Source: Phoronis ovalis
Lineage: Eukaryota > Phoronida > Phoronidae
Assembly (NCBI GenBank): GCA_028565635.1
Contig: JAOXYB010023280.1
Span: 1-16,618 of the forward strand
Direction: 5' to 3'
DNA length: 16,618 nt
Positions within the stretch are counted from its first letter, which is position 1. Each line of letters starts with the position of its first letter. This document shows positions 1 to 9,344 of the stretch, piece after piece. A program made the position numbers and the translations under genes. The notes under the pieces were generated by a model, which saw nothing but the letters and a program-made list of their open reading frames with translations, had not been told where the DNA came from and did not search any database.

Positions 1-216
1 CTTTTTTCATCCTGGAACAGTTATTATTAGCTAAAAAAGGTAAATTCCTTAATATTGCTCATATTGCTCATTTCCACACCAAGGATGATAACAATGCTGC
101 ATATCCTATAGATGGGATAAGCAGCAAAAATATTCCATGACATAGCATGAATGTTAAAGTTTCAGAAAAAATTGTAATGCGGATTTTTATTTAAACTGAG
201 TCTACCTTGGCACAAT

Positions 217-529
217 CTGAATAAATCCATCCGTTGGTGTTCCGTTCCTTCTCAACTAAAGTCTGATCTTGACCAAAGTCAATATTCGCTATAGAGCGAA
301 ATAAATACGTTATTAAACTTTTGACCAACCAACACAAGATTTTCTTAGTCCACTGTTATACCAACCATTGTAAGCTGCAACTTTATTGGTGTCTAGAATT
401 TCGCAGGCATATATTTAAGTAAATGAATTATCGTTCTTCTGCTTTAGGAGATAATAAACGAAAATTGACTTGCTTACGGCCAGACGTTAGTTGAGAAGGC
501 ACGGAACACTAACGGATAGATTTATTCAA
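217..529. repeat. Foldback (inverted-repeat) element, about 313 bp, MITE-like
   Basis: Two inverted arms can be aligned. In 217-265 against the reverse complement of 481-529, 44 or 45 of 49 bases match; the shared cores include GAATAAATC, ATCCGTT and CCTTCTCAACTAA. Similarity resumes further in, around AAGTCAATATTCG (276-288) and its counterpart at 459-471, so the arms are about 72 bases. The spacer holds a short hairpin TTCGCTATAGAGCGAA (285-300). There is no coding capacity. The arrangement fits a non-autonomous DNA transposon. I see no convincing target-site duplication. Confidence 0.75.
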
Positions 530-814
530 ACTGACCTTAGCTTTAACACGAAATTTCTTTTATGCACGCATTATGGCACGAACCAGAGGTCATGGACTAA
601 TTAATGTAATGTGATCTTTCTATTCGTAAAGTGTAGAATATAAAATTTCCAAAAATGTTCCCTTCGGTATGGTGTGTTTATATCGATTCTATATCTCCTC
701 ATTTTCATTACAAAACCGCAGTTTTGAATTAAGTGAAATAATAAAAAGATTCTTATTGATTCTAAAGTTCATTCTGGAGGCCGGAAATTAGGGAGAATCA
801 AGGATTTTTGATCG

Positions 815-848
815 CCCCGGGTTCATCGATATTGGCCACCTCCCGGGG
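815..848. repeat. GC-rich mini-hairpin in AT-rich DNA
   Basis: CCCCGGG (815-821) and CCCGGGG (842-848) are exact inverted copies around a 20-base loop. They stand out because flanking DNA is strongly AT-rich. The stretch GCCCCGGGTTCATCGA recalls a tRNA T-arm, but no other tRNA or SINE box is evident. Function unknown. Confidence 0.4.
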
Positions 849-1990
849 GTAGTCAATTATAGTAATTATAAAGGTGTCTGATGCTGAAGAAAAACAAAGG
901 AAATAGTGCATGCATGGAGTTCGCATAAATAAGACTAATGATTCTGCAAAATGAATTAATCATTTAAAATTAAACTGGTCTTGACATAGTTTACACAATT
1001 TATTGAATATATCAAAAAAAATGCAAGACAATACAACTTTAGTATAAATCGTTTAGTTTTAAATCGTCTCGATCCGTTATATTGAAGTTAATAGGCAGCC
1101 TGTAAAAAGCCCTGATGGTCTTATCAAACACCAGAAAATGTAGTAAACATTTTTCTTTGCAGTATCAGTAACAGTTAACAATCACCCGCGAACTTATAAA
1201 AGAAAAATTAAAAAGGCCTTTAAATACTTCGGGCAACTGTTAAATATAGACTTGCTCTAAGTTCTCTGGATTTTTTTTATTATTATTTATTTTTTTATTA
1301 TTATTTTGATTACTGTGATGTACTTTTGTTGCAAATAAAACCATGTTCTTGTGAAAAAAAGTTTTCGGTTACTCACTATCTAATATAGAGTTGTTCAAAG
1401 GGTCTCGCTATAGTTTCGAAACTCGTCTCTATCTTTGTTTCTCCATAATGATTATAAACGCAGAAAAGCTTTACAGCATACTTTGTAGCCTCCCTTTTTT
1501 GGTCAAAGTCTTATTATACAATAATATCAGTGTTATCAAATATTTCAAAGTGTGACAAAGATGCAAACCGTAAAATAGCTTCACAATAGTTTCCATTGTA
1601 TCAACTGCTAAACTGAATGCAAATAAGATTTAATCGTCTTCGTCACGGTGTTAAATTTTATATTTCGTTGCACGAAAATCATTTTACATGGTTAAACAGG
1701 TTTTTGGTGCGCATAGAGGTCATCGTGCGGCTTATAAATGAAGTAAAATGATGTAAAAAATACTATTTAAAAAAGTCCATACGATTTTAGATGCGTTTTC
1801 CGTGCCGTGCAACTGTGTACACATTTGCCGGTACAATATACCTTTTGGCAGTACAATATCTCTTTCACACAGCACAATATGCTACCAGCGTCCTGGGACC
1901 AGCGTGTACAATACGATCTTGGCGTCCTACGTGACGCTAAACTGATTCTGAAAGCTGATTGACTAAAACCACGCAAGATAAAGATTTTGA

Positions 1991-2259
1991 CTAAAATATT
2001 TTACTTACTAATATTTTTTTTCTGGATCCCTTATTAACTTGGATAGTGTTTACTCTGACAGTCCAAGGTTGACCGTTATAAGTAATGCTTCTCGACCAAT
2101 ACTTGCTTATACCAGATCTGATCAAATTACAGAGTCGGTTTAACTGCGACTTGCTAGGCCTTTTAAACCAACCACGATAGCAATCCACACGAATGGTAAC
2201 GTCGAAACGTCGACACTTGTTCCTTTTGATGACACTCACGTACTTTAATTTACCTATAC
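1991..2259 (-). CDS. Second exon of the cationic secreted protein
   Basis: This is an open frame entered at acceptor TTACAG|GT and closed by TAG at 1991. It is rich in Lys and Arg and contains the three Cys. Its frame also stays open upstream to an ATG at 2320, but that stretch is the 3' end of the intron. A good donor core, GTAAGT, lies at 2008-2003, just before the stop. Either the protein ends KKILVSKIF, or it continues into an exon I could not identify. Confidence 0.6.
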
Positions 2260-3228
2260 CTGTAAGACATTTTAGACTTCTTGTTAGACAAACGTATAGT
2301 GATGATAAGTGAGTATACAAAGCTCGGCTTCCGTGCTTCTAGTATGTCGCTGGTCGTGCACATAGCGATATATTTTAAGATCTTCACAATGGAAACGAAA
2401 TAACTGAATTGCACTAGCGTAATACATGTATTTGTGTGTATGCTATCGGATCGTGAAAACATACTTCTTAACAGATGGCGCATGTTCGATATAGAAATAT
2501 TTTATTTATTGCACCCAGGATATATAAACTCTACGAGTTTTCATCTATCCTAGATTGCACAGATATTTTACGACCTATACTGAATGTCATACAAATGGCG
2601 TCCTTTTAATCAAAATTTCAACAACGAGTTATTTAATAGAATGATTTGCATATATAGAAAATATGATAATTGTCAAATGTTAGTTTACTTTTACTCAGCG
2701 GACTTCCGACAATCACACAAAATTCAAAATTTCAGTCAAAATATAATTGAAATCTCATTTTTAACTGTAGTCATAGTGATTATGTGCCCTCTCGCTAAAA
2801 TGTGACCTGTGTCATCTGCAGTACATATTGTACTTGTTATTAAAATTAATGTATGTCTGTCCATTGAAAATAAGAAAATGTAACGATGTTTCCAGATATT
2901 CCAATACTTTCATCTTCAGTTTTCATGGTTGGTTCCATGGCATTGACATTTGAAATTGTAAGTAGTTGTCGTTACGGGTGCATATGATTTTCCAAGTCTT
3001 AATCCCGAATCTAGAAACAACACTGTAGTATAAAGATAACAAGATTGAATCCTTTTGATAATAACTAATTTAAATGTAGACGTGGCTGAATATAGCAAGA
3101 TTTTATGTTTTTATGCATTTTGTTCTGAAAAAATATGCACGCTATGAGAATAAGTTACCTGCATCAGCGGTCAGGATGCAAAATCCTACCAGCAGCGTAA
3201 AAGAGAGAATCAATGAAAGTTTGGTCAT
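1991..3228 (-). CDS. Small secreted, highly cationic, Cys-containing protein (two exons, 112 residues)
   Basis: Assembled as join(3228..3159, 2259..1991) on the minus strand. Exon 1 starts MTKLSLILSFTLLVGFCILT, a classic signal peptide ending ADA, and stops at donor GCAG|GTAACT in phase 1. Exon 2 follows acceptor TCTTACAG|GT, also phase 1, giving Gly at the junction. The 899-base intron falls exactly at the expected cleavage site, as in many secreted-protein genes. The mature chain would be 89 residues, starting GIGKLKYVSVIKRNK. It has 11 Lys, 11 Arg, 2 Asp and no Glu (about +20) and three Cys at mature positions 16, 27 and 44. A central YWSRSITYNGQPWTVRVN segment looks like a folded strand pair. 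I do not recognise the family. The composition suggests a host-defence peptide, or a nucleic-acid- or membrane-binding protein, but this is inference. Exon 2 may instead end at donor TTA|GTAAGT (after 2009), with a further exon outside the visible model. Confidence 0.6.
3159..3228 (-). CDS. Signal-peptide exon of the cationic secreted protein
   Basis: The exon carries 70 nt of coding sequence (23 codons plus one base). A basic N-terminus (MTK) leads into an uninterrupted hydrophobic core LSLILSFTLLVGFCIL and a TADA|G cleavage-like end. Donor CAG|GTAACT follows directly. It is too short for a length-filtered search for open frames, but the combination of start codon, hydrophobic core, cleavage site and donor is strong. 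The bases before the ATG (GGCAAGG) give an acceptable initiation context, with A or G at -3. Confidence 0.72.
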
Positions 3229-3300
3229 CCTTGCCTTCTACCAGATCACGAATGCGTAAACATAAACCCGACATCTGATTTATTTAATTACGCGCATGAG

Positions 3301-3308
3301 TAATTATA
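3301..3308 (-). promoter_or_regulatory. Candidate TATA box for the cationic secreted gene
   Basis: TATAATTA on the minus strand lies about 73 bases before the signal-peptide ATG, which would put a start site near 3275 and give a short leader. An AT-rich alternative (TTAAATAAAT) is about 50 bases from the ATG. In DNA this AT-rich the match is weak evidence by itself. Confidence 0.25.
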
Positions 3309-3309
3309 C

Positions 3310-3768
3310 GTGGGCCGCTTTTACTGTAAACAGGTACTTCTTTGATAATTTTAGATGTAGTCGTGACATATCGTTCATGCTCAATTGACAGTTTATAGGC
3401 GAGTGACGATCGCTTGCCCCAGCGATTTGCTCGGTAGGTTCTTAATGTGTGAAGTTCAGATATAGGTTTGGTTAGATACTGGACGCGTACGATCCGTAAG
3501 CCCTAAAGTAAGACTAAATTTACAAACTATCAAATCCGATTGACCAAACTACAGCGCACGCAGGCAACCGCGGGCAAAAAGCTGAGTGTTATTAAAATTC
3601 ATATCAAGCGGTCACAGAATGCAGTTTTTATTTTGTCATTATTATGTCCTGCGACGAACACCAGTTGAAATGACTCACTCAGGGAGCTTTCTATCAAAAT
3701 CTTTTTTTCCAAGCAAAAGAATGCTGTTTATGCGCGATGATCATGATATAGAAGGATATAATTATGAT
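3310..3768. other. Upstream flank of the cationic gene, no gene seen
   Basis: This is less AT-rich than its surroundings and contains several CpG (for example around 3401-3425 and 3481-3495). It could include promoter or enhancer sequence for the minus-strand secreted gene. The short plus-strand frame at 3586-3792 runs into a transposon fragment and shows no protein-like features. Confidence 0.35.
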
Positions 3769-3885
3769 ATATTTCACTATTTTATGTCGTAGTTTATTTT
3801 TGTTTTACCATTTTAAATTGGAGAAACTAAATGATAGAATTTTTGTTAACAAATGTGGTTTTTAATACCATGTGCGCTTCCTAGT
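3769..3885 (+). mobile_element. Terminal fragment of the 1.1 kb inverted-repeat element
   Basis: TATTTCACTATTTTATGTCG matches the outer end of the element at 13657 and 15961. After an internal loss of the GGATCC-containing segment, CCATTTTAAATTGG and the following T-rich stretch up to TTTTTAATACCATG match 13757-13771 and 13815-13832. Only one end is visible. A second TATTTCACT lies at about 3895, so this is a degraded or solo end. Confidence 0.6.
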
Positions 3886-3899
3886 GATACGGACTATTT

Positions 3900-5060
3900 C
3901 ACTCAATATATTTTAAACCTATATTTAAACTGGATTTTCCAAAGAGTACCAAGTCTGTAAAAAAAACAGGAGGTATCAAGAAAATGTTCTGCTTTACAGA
4001 GTAGAATTGTTAATGAATAACCAAACCAAAGACAGTAAAGTAATGTATTTGTCAATATTTTTGATAGTATTCTAATCATAAGGTGTGGACTATTAAGTTT
4101 CATGAATATTCCTTGCAGATTTCATTGTTCTTCTGAAGATAGTAAATATGTCACCTGTTGTTTATGATAAATTCTGCCAAAATGGTGAATCTTAGCACCC
4201 GTCATATTACCACCAGTAGACAACAGGCGGCTGCTAAAAACTTACAAGTTCTTTGGCAGGCACAACACCATCATGTTAGTAGCCCAAGCTTGTTGCTACG
4301 AATTTTTTGGCAACAGAATCGACAAAATTAGCTTTAAAAAATGATGATATTCGCATTGAGAGCCATAAGTTTTGTTTCCAAAGAGGAGTAATATATTAAT
4401 TCATCAATCCAAGAGCTGTAACAAAATTTATACGGAGTTTCCTAAAAAAATGACAAAAGATACAGAGTGATGACTGACAGTGTTTTCCGGCGGTTCTATT
4501 TAGCAAAAGTGAAACTCCAGTGACTTCTATACCTGGGACAATTGCAACTTACTTTTAATATTCGCAATCTAAAAAATTTGTGTTGGGCAAAACAATTTGA
4601 TTTTTGAAAAACTGTGCATCAGATATATTATTATCATTATCGTGTACTCTATCTATAAATCGGACGTGTCGACCGCTTTAAAACTTTTTTGGATACGTAT
4701 GCTTCTGCTTTCCTTTATATCATTTATAAAGACTATAAAGATCATCAAGCTTCACCTCGTATAAAGATTATAAAGAATTAGTTTAATTTCATAACCTCAC
4801 TAACAGTAAAAAAAATCATTTTTGAAAGTTTTACGCAACCGAGAATTTCATCAAATTGACATCTAGATGCCCTTTTGACCTCAAGATCAATTGTGCCTAT
4901 AGAAATTTAAATTAATTGAAAAAAGTATAATTTGACGTTTTGATACTTAAATGATGTTATTTTAATGGTCATTAAAATAATCACCCGAAAATATAATTTT
5001 GAAAGTATAAAGCAACCTTTTTAATTACCCAATGAATGTCATCGGGAATATAACCATTTG
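3900..5060. other. AT-rich non-coding region with small repeats
   Basis: No credible gene. It contains a degenerate relative of the 43 bp tandem unit (4214-4243), two copies of an ATAAAG(A)-rich 18-mer (4725-4742 and 4760-4777) and a near-perfect palindrome at 4957-4980 (TTATTTTAATG, GT, CATTAAAATAA). The 66-codon minus-strand frame at 3903-4103 has no signal, domain or splice support. Confidence 0.45.
4214..4243 (+). repeat. Solo degenerate relative of the 43 bp tandem unit
   Basis: CAGTAGACAACAGGCGGCTG then CTAAAAACTT resembles the TAGTAGACAACTGCT...GGCTGCGAACTT unit at 5122-5157 with an internal deletion. It suggests the 43 bp family is dispersed locally rather than confined to one array. 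Confidence 0.4.
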
Positions 5061-5246
5061 ATGGTTTCCAGCAGACAATTTCAAGCGGACATCTGCTGTC
5101 TGCTGGCTGCTAATGACGTTTTCTAGTAGACAACTGCTATCTGATGGCTGCGAACTTGACAGTTTCTAGCAAACATCTGCTATCTGATGGCTGCTAACTT
5201 GATAGTTTCTAGCAAACATCTGCTATCTGCTGGCTGCTAACTTGAC
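5061..5246 (+). repeat. Tandem array, 43 bp unit, about four copies
   Basis: Units begin at 5118, 5161 and 5204, each 43 bases, with shared core TTTCTAGCAAACATCTGCTA and GGCTGCTAACTTGA. A longer, more divergent first unit occupies 5061-5117. Adjacent units at 5161 and 5204 are nearly identical, which points to recent duplication or gene conversion. The array is GC-richer than its surroundings. It is probably a minisatellite, possibly the internal array of a larger repeat family. Confidence 0.85.
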
Positions 5247-5249
5247 GCA

Positions 5250-6850
5250 CGTAAATTAAGCATACAATAATAGCAATAAAAAAAATTCATATATTTTATT
5301 TAGGGTTTTCATACCTACAGAGGCCATATCTTACTACACTTAAACAAAAACTTAAAGCGTTTGAAATACATAAAATAATGTTCCGTATTTCAATTACATC
5401 ACTCCAGGCCTGATTCATAAATAGTTGTATGTAAGAATATATAAAGCATGCACGACATTTAGAGAAGGTATTTTAAAAGGATAATTACGCAATCATACAA
5501 CTATGGAGTACAACTACTACAAGGACGTTTTCACACTATGGGCTATGGAATAGAAGTTTATGAATTATAGAGCTAGCGCTAAATCCTAAATCTCCACATC
5601 AATTTTTCAAGCTAAGATTCCAATAATAGATGGATATTCAAATATTAACCGTAAAACAGAAAGTTACTTATACAAACAAAATAAAAGATTCATTCTTATA
5701 AATTTTAACTTCATTTTGACTCCAGATATTTTAAAAATTATATAAAATTACTGTTAGTTAAGTGTAAGGATTTTACGTTAGTGTAATCACCTAAAAGGAA
5801 CAAAACGGGGAAATCTGTAGTTACTTGACTTGCTACAAATGTTACCTACTAAACACAAAATAGGAATAAATGAAATTGTAATAATCTGATTTTGAATTTC
5901 TTGTCCTTCGAAATACTATTTTTATTATTTTTTGTTATATAAATTACGTACAAAATACATTGTTGCAGTAAAATTTATATAGATCCCCTCTTTAGCAACA
6001 GCATGTAGTGTGAGTGCAGTAACAATAGCCTATAGCAATTATCCGGACAAGTTATAGCATGCACATACGTGTATATCACTATTATCTATATTCTTCCTAT
6101 GCAGTAACGTTATTCATAAGTCCCGAATCTTACTATGTACTGTTATTCAAATTATTTATTGACGCGTTTGATCTTAGGATAACTAGAATTCACCAGCGGG
6201 TTGATTAATATTAATATATCTTATTATGTAAAATATTATCAATGTTGAATTGGGCCGTATTTAAAGAATTTGTTTCATTTGCTAAAATACTTAAAAAAGA
6301 AATAAAACATATGTATTAATCAGGGTGGAATCTGATTTCTACATTGTGTATAACCCATATTTTTTTTACCCATAAACCATAATGTGAAAACGCCCTAAGT
6401 TAGATATATATATTTGCTTAACTTACTACAATTACTTTAATTATCATTTTCGCATCAGACATACCCAGTAATAGGCTAAGAAAGCCTGAATAATTATAAC
6501 CAGTCTAAGAACTAAGGAAGGTTAAATATAGTTATATGTAATTAAAAATTTGCCTTATTTCTTCATTTATAATAGTAATATCAATAAATTAAAATTAGAA
6601 ATGTATAACATTGACATTTACCGCCTCAAAATCATAAACCCGGATAAACCATCACATGTTTAAATATAACTTAATATATGTTACAAAATTAAAATTTTAT
6701 AATAAAAAGCACGTCTGGCAACCTGAGTGCGAATACTTATGCCAGCTAATATTATAAGCCCATAACTCGGCCGGTTAAGTATAGACAGTATCTTAATATA
6801 ATGCAGCTATATGGTATGTAGCCGAAATGATATAGACATTTATGATGTTA
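5250..6850. other. AT-rich non-coding region
   Basis: No open frame, domain, repeat family or RNA gene was recognised. It is uniformly AT-rich, with homopolymer and ATATAT runs. It is the intergenic space downstream of the receptor (minus strand), and any distal receptor 3' UTR beyond the AATAAA at 6889-6894 would extend here. Confidence 0.5.
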
Positions 6851-6851
6851 T

Positions 6852-6941
6852 GAACAAACAAATATATAATAGTTGACGTTGTTCAGCATTTATTTTTAAA
6901 ACTATTCAAAATGGCATCAACTATTATGTATTTGTTCATTC
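6852..6941. repeat. 25 bp imperfect inverted repeat downstream of the receptor
   Basis: The arms at 6852-6876 (GAACAAACAAATATATAATA then GTTGA) and 6917-6941 (reverse complement GAATGAACAAATACATAATA then GTTGA) differ at three positions and enclose a 40-base spacer. The structure could form in the receptor's 3' UTR, or be a tiny remnant of a foldback element. Confidence 0.6.
6889..6894 (-). terminator. Candidate poly(A) signal (AATAAA) of the receptor gene
   Basis: A canonical AATAAA on the minus strand lies 170 bases after the receptor stop codon. It sits in the loop between the two arms of an imperfect inverted repeat (6852-6876 and 6917-6941). The position suits a short 3' UTR, but AATAAA is common in such AT-rich sequence. 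Confidence 0.45.
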
Positions 6942-7063
6942 GGCATTAATTCTTAAGAAATTTAAATACAGAATAGAAAATAATGTTAATTTTTTTACTT
7001 GCCATGATGAAATCAAACTATAGAGAACGGTGTTTTTACTACCCGTCGTAACTATACAGAACC

Positions 7064-9344
7064 TCACATAGGTGTTGATTCTGAAATGCTTTTGACGGTT
7101 GAATGATATGTTACTCTTGTACTGGATGTACCACTATCAGAATGGTTGGCTTTTTTCTTTTTACATTTTGCAGCACATTGAATAGAAGACAATGTATAAA
7201 GTATAGGATTAATCGCGGAATTTATAGGTAAAATAAAAACAGCAACCCATGCAGAAAACTCTGGTGGAATATTCACACCAGAGAGTGCTATGAAACCAGC
7301 AACAACAATTGGAAACCAACAAATGAAATCTGTGCCAACAATCAAGCTTAACTTTCTTGTAAGAGCTATATCACGAGACGTTTGTTTTCGTCCCACAGCT
7401 TTACTTGACTGTTTCACATGACAAAATATTGCTAAATACCCTAACGCAATTAATAAAAATGCTACAAAATTGAATATGAGAAATACGGCAAGTGTAAATT
7501 CCCAACCTTGTGATTGCGCAGTAGATAGCGTGAATGCCAAGCACACGGCGTTTCGACCATAAAAATCATTGTTTCCAAAATATGCAATACCAAAAAATGG
7601 TAAAGCAGACATTAACATCCAAACCGTCCAAGTTATAAGTAGCAATATGACGGCAAATTTCACAGACATTGGTTCTACTTTAAATGCTAGAACAGTCACA
7701 ATGAATCGATCAATTGTTATAATAACTAGCATCGATACCGACATCTCACTAGACAACGTAGCAATGAATCCCGCTAACTGACATAATGATCCCGACTTCC
7801 ACTTTAGATCCTCCAAAAAATATGGATGTTCATCTCGATGCCAGTAATAGTAAGCATCAGCACTAGCTATGATTAAAAGATAGACACCCATTAGAAAATC
7901 TGAGATGCCTAGATTCATCACAAATAGTGAATTGACTTTCAACTTTGTTCCTTCCGTCTTTATACGCCATATGAGAACAAATGTGTTACCAATGAATGCA
8001 ACTAACCCTAACACCCAAACAAATATTCGAAGCCCCTCGTTGGATAATAAGTTTGTACATGTTGAGAATTCGTCAGCCTCCGGTGTGCAATGTGTGCTGT
8101 TTTTGCCTTTAACTAAACAACAATATCGAAAACTGTCCGTCATAAGAGACTTTATCTGAATAGAATCAAATGTTTTCGTTCCTATGCTCATTTCGGGGGG
8201 GTTGTTGGTTAAATTCAAAATCTGCAAATAAGAGATATCTGAAAAAGCATCATTTGCAATTTCTGTGAGCAGGTTTTGACTAATGTCTAAAAAAGTAAGC
8301 GCTTGAATTGCAAACCTTGATCCCTCCAAGACTGTCAAATAATTTCCAGACAACACGAGTTCTAGTAAATTACGCATATCTGCAAACACATTTTCTGGCA
8401 ATTTTCTTAATCCGTTCCATGATAAATCTAATTTACCAACAAAATAATGTGCTACAAACGTTTTACTAGACAGGTAAAGCTTATTTTGTGAAACAAAAAT
8501 GGCTCTCATATGACGTGATACACTTGGAAGGGTTTGCAATTCACCTGAACCACAATCCATCGTGTATCCAACACATTTGCAAGATGGTGGACACTGCGCA
8601 GTGAGTTCACAGAAATTCTCGTCGTCGCCACTTTTACAGTCAACTTTACCGTCACAAACTTTAGTTTGATCTAAACACCATTTTTCACCTTTACATTGAA
8701 AGTAACCGGAAGGGCACGTATACGTGTTGCAGTTTTTTTCGTCATACCCATTAATGCAATCCCGCCTCCCATTGCAGACAAAATTAATTGGAACACAAAA
8801 ACTATTTGGACACTTAAACATTCCTGGACACGAAAAATTTTGACACCCTTGTAAATGTTCAAAATTCTTACAACCAGTAGTTTTGTTAAAACTATCAAAA
8901 TCATATATACAAAGTTGATGAAAGGGACAGCATGACGATCCGTCACTACAAAGAAATGCTTGCTGATCCATGCACACATCAGCTAATGTGTTTTCTTGTC
9001 CAATTTTATTTATTTCATCTTCTTGGTTGTTGCCAATACAGTCTATCTGAGTATCATGTAGCATAATGTTTGGTATACATTTTCCGCTATAACACTCAAA
9101 CCCGCCATGTTTTCTACAGCTTCCCGTCCAACTGCAAAACTCTTCTGACTCATCAGAACCGTCCCTACAATCAGGAATGAAATCACAAGTTCGGTTTTCC
9201 GAAATACATGTTCCATCTCCACAACGATACTGGCTGAATGAGCATTCTGGATAGTAACAGTTCATTTCGTCAGAGCCATCGAGACAATCTCGGTTATAGT
9301 CACAGTAAGCAGTCATACTGACACATTCATCATTGGTTGAGCAT
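7064..9344 (-). CDS. Receptor exon C: LDLa repeats, LRR block, seven-transmembrane domain and tail
   Basis: The exon is 2,281 nt, encoding residues 1169-1928. It completes LDLa 2 across the splice (SFRCSTNDEC to CLDGSDEMNC). Then come LDLa 3 (RCGDGTCIS, CRDGSDE), a degenerate Cys-rich unit, a divergent module with SDGSSCCP, LDLa with CINGYDEKNC, and LDLa with CKSGDDENFC. An LRR N-cap (CPPSCKC) leads into about five leucine-rich repeats and a CC...C...C hinge like that of LGR receptors. Seven hydrophobic helices follow at about 1608-1630, 1640-1663, 1690-1713, 1732-1754, 1785-1809, 1831-1855 and 1866-1888. DRF stands in place of DRY/ERW, and NPILY is present. The tail of about 40 residues has CAAKCKKKK (possible palmitoylation plus a basic patch) and a Ser/Thr-rich end suited to kinase and arrestin control. 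The open frame extends upstream to an ATG at 9415, but those 23 residues are intron-derived. Confidence 0.93.

Larger units (their letters stand above)
1..1990. other. AT-rich non-coding region
   Basis: Apart from the foldback element (217-529) and the GC-rich hairpin (815-848), I see only AT-rich DNA. A TTA/TTTA low-complexity tract lies at about 1271-1309. No open frame has convincing protein character. The 69-codon minus-strand frame at 1767-1976 lacks domain-like features. The part just below 1991 would be the 3' flank of the cationic secreted gene; I found no AATAAA there, and the nearest variant, ATTAAA, is near 1630. Confidence 0.5.

Noticed and set aside
811-850. Possible tRNA or tRNA-derived SINE
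   Set aside because: Only a T-arm-like string (GGGTTCATCGA) and a GC stem are present. No A box, anticodon arm or acceptor pairing was found nearby.
2250-2483. 77-codon minus-strand frame overlapping the cationic exon
   Set aside because: It is in a different frame and lies mostly in the intron upstream of acceptor 2259. It has no protein-like features.
2584-2805. 73-codon plus-strand frame
   Set aside because: It lies within the intron of the minus-strand cationic gene. Its composition follows the AT-rich background and it has no domain or splice support.
8671-8979. 102-codon minus-strand frame
   Set aside because: It is a shadow of receptor exon C in another frame; the LDLa-encoding frame is clearly the real one.
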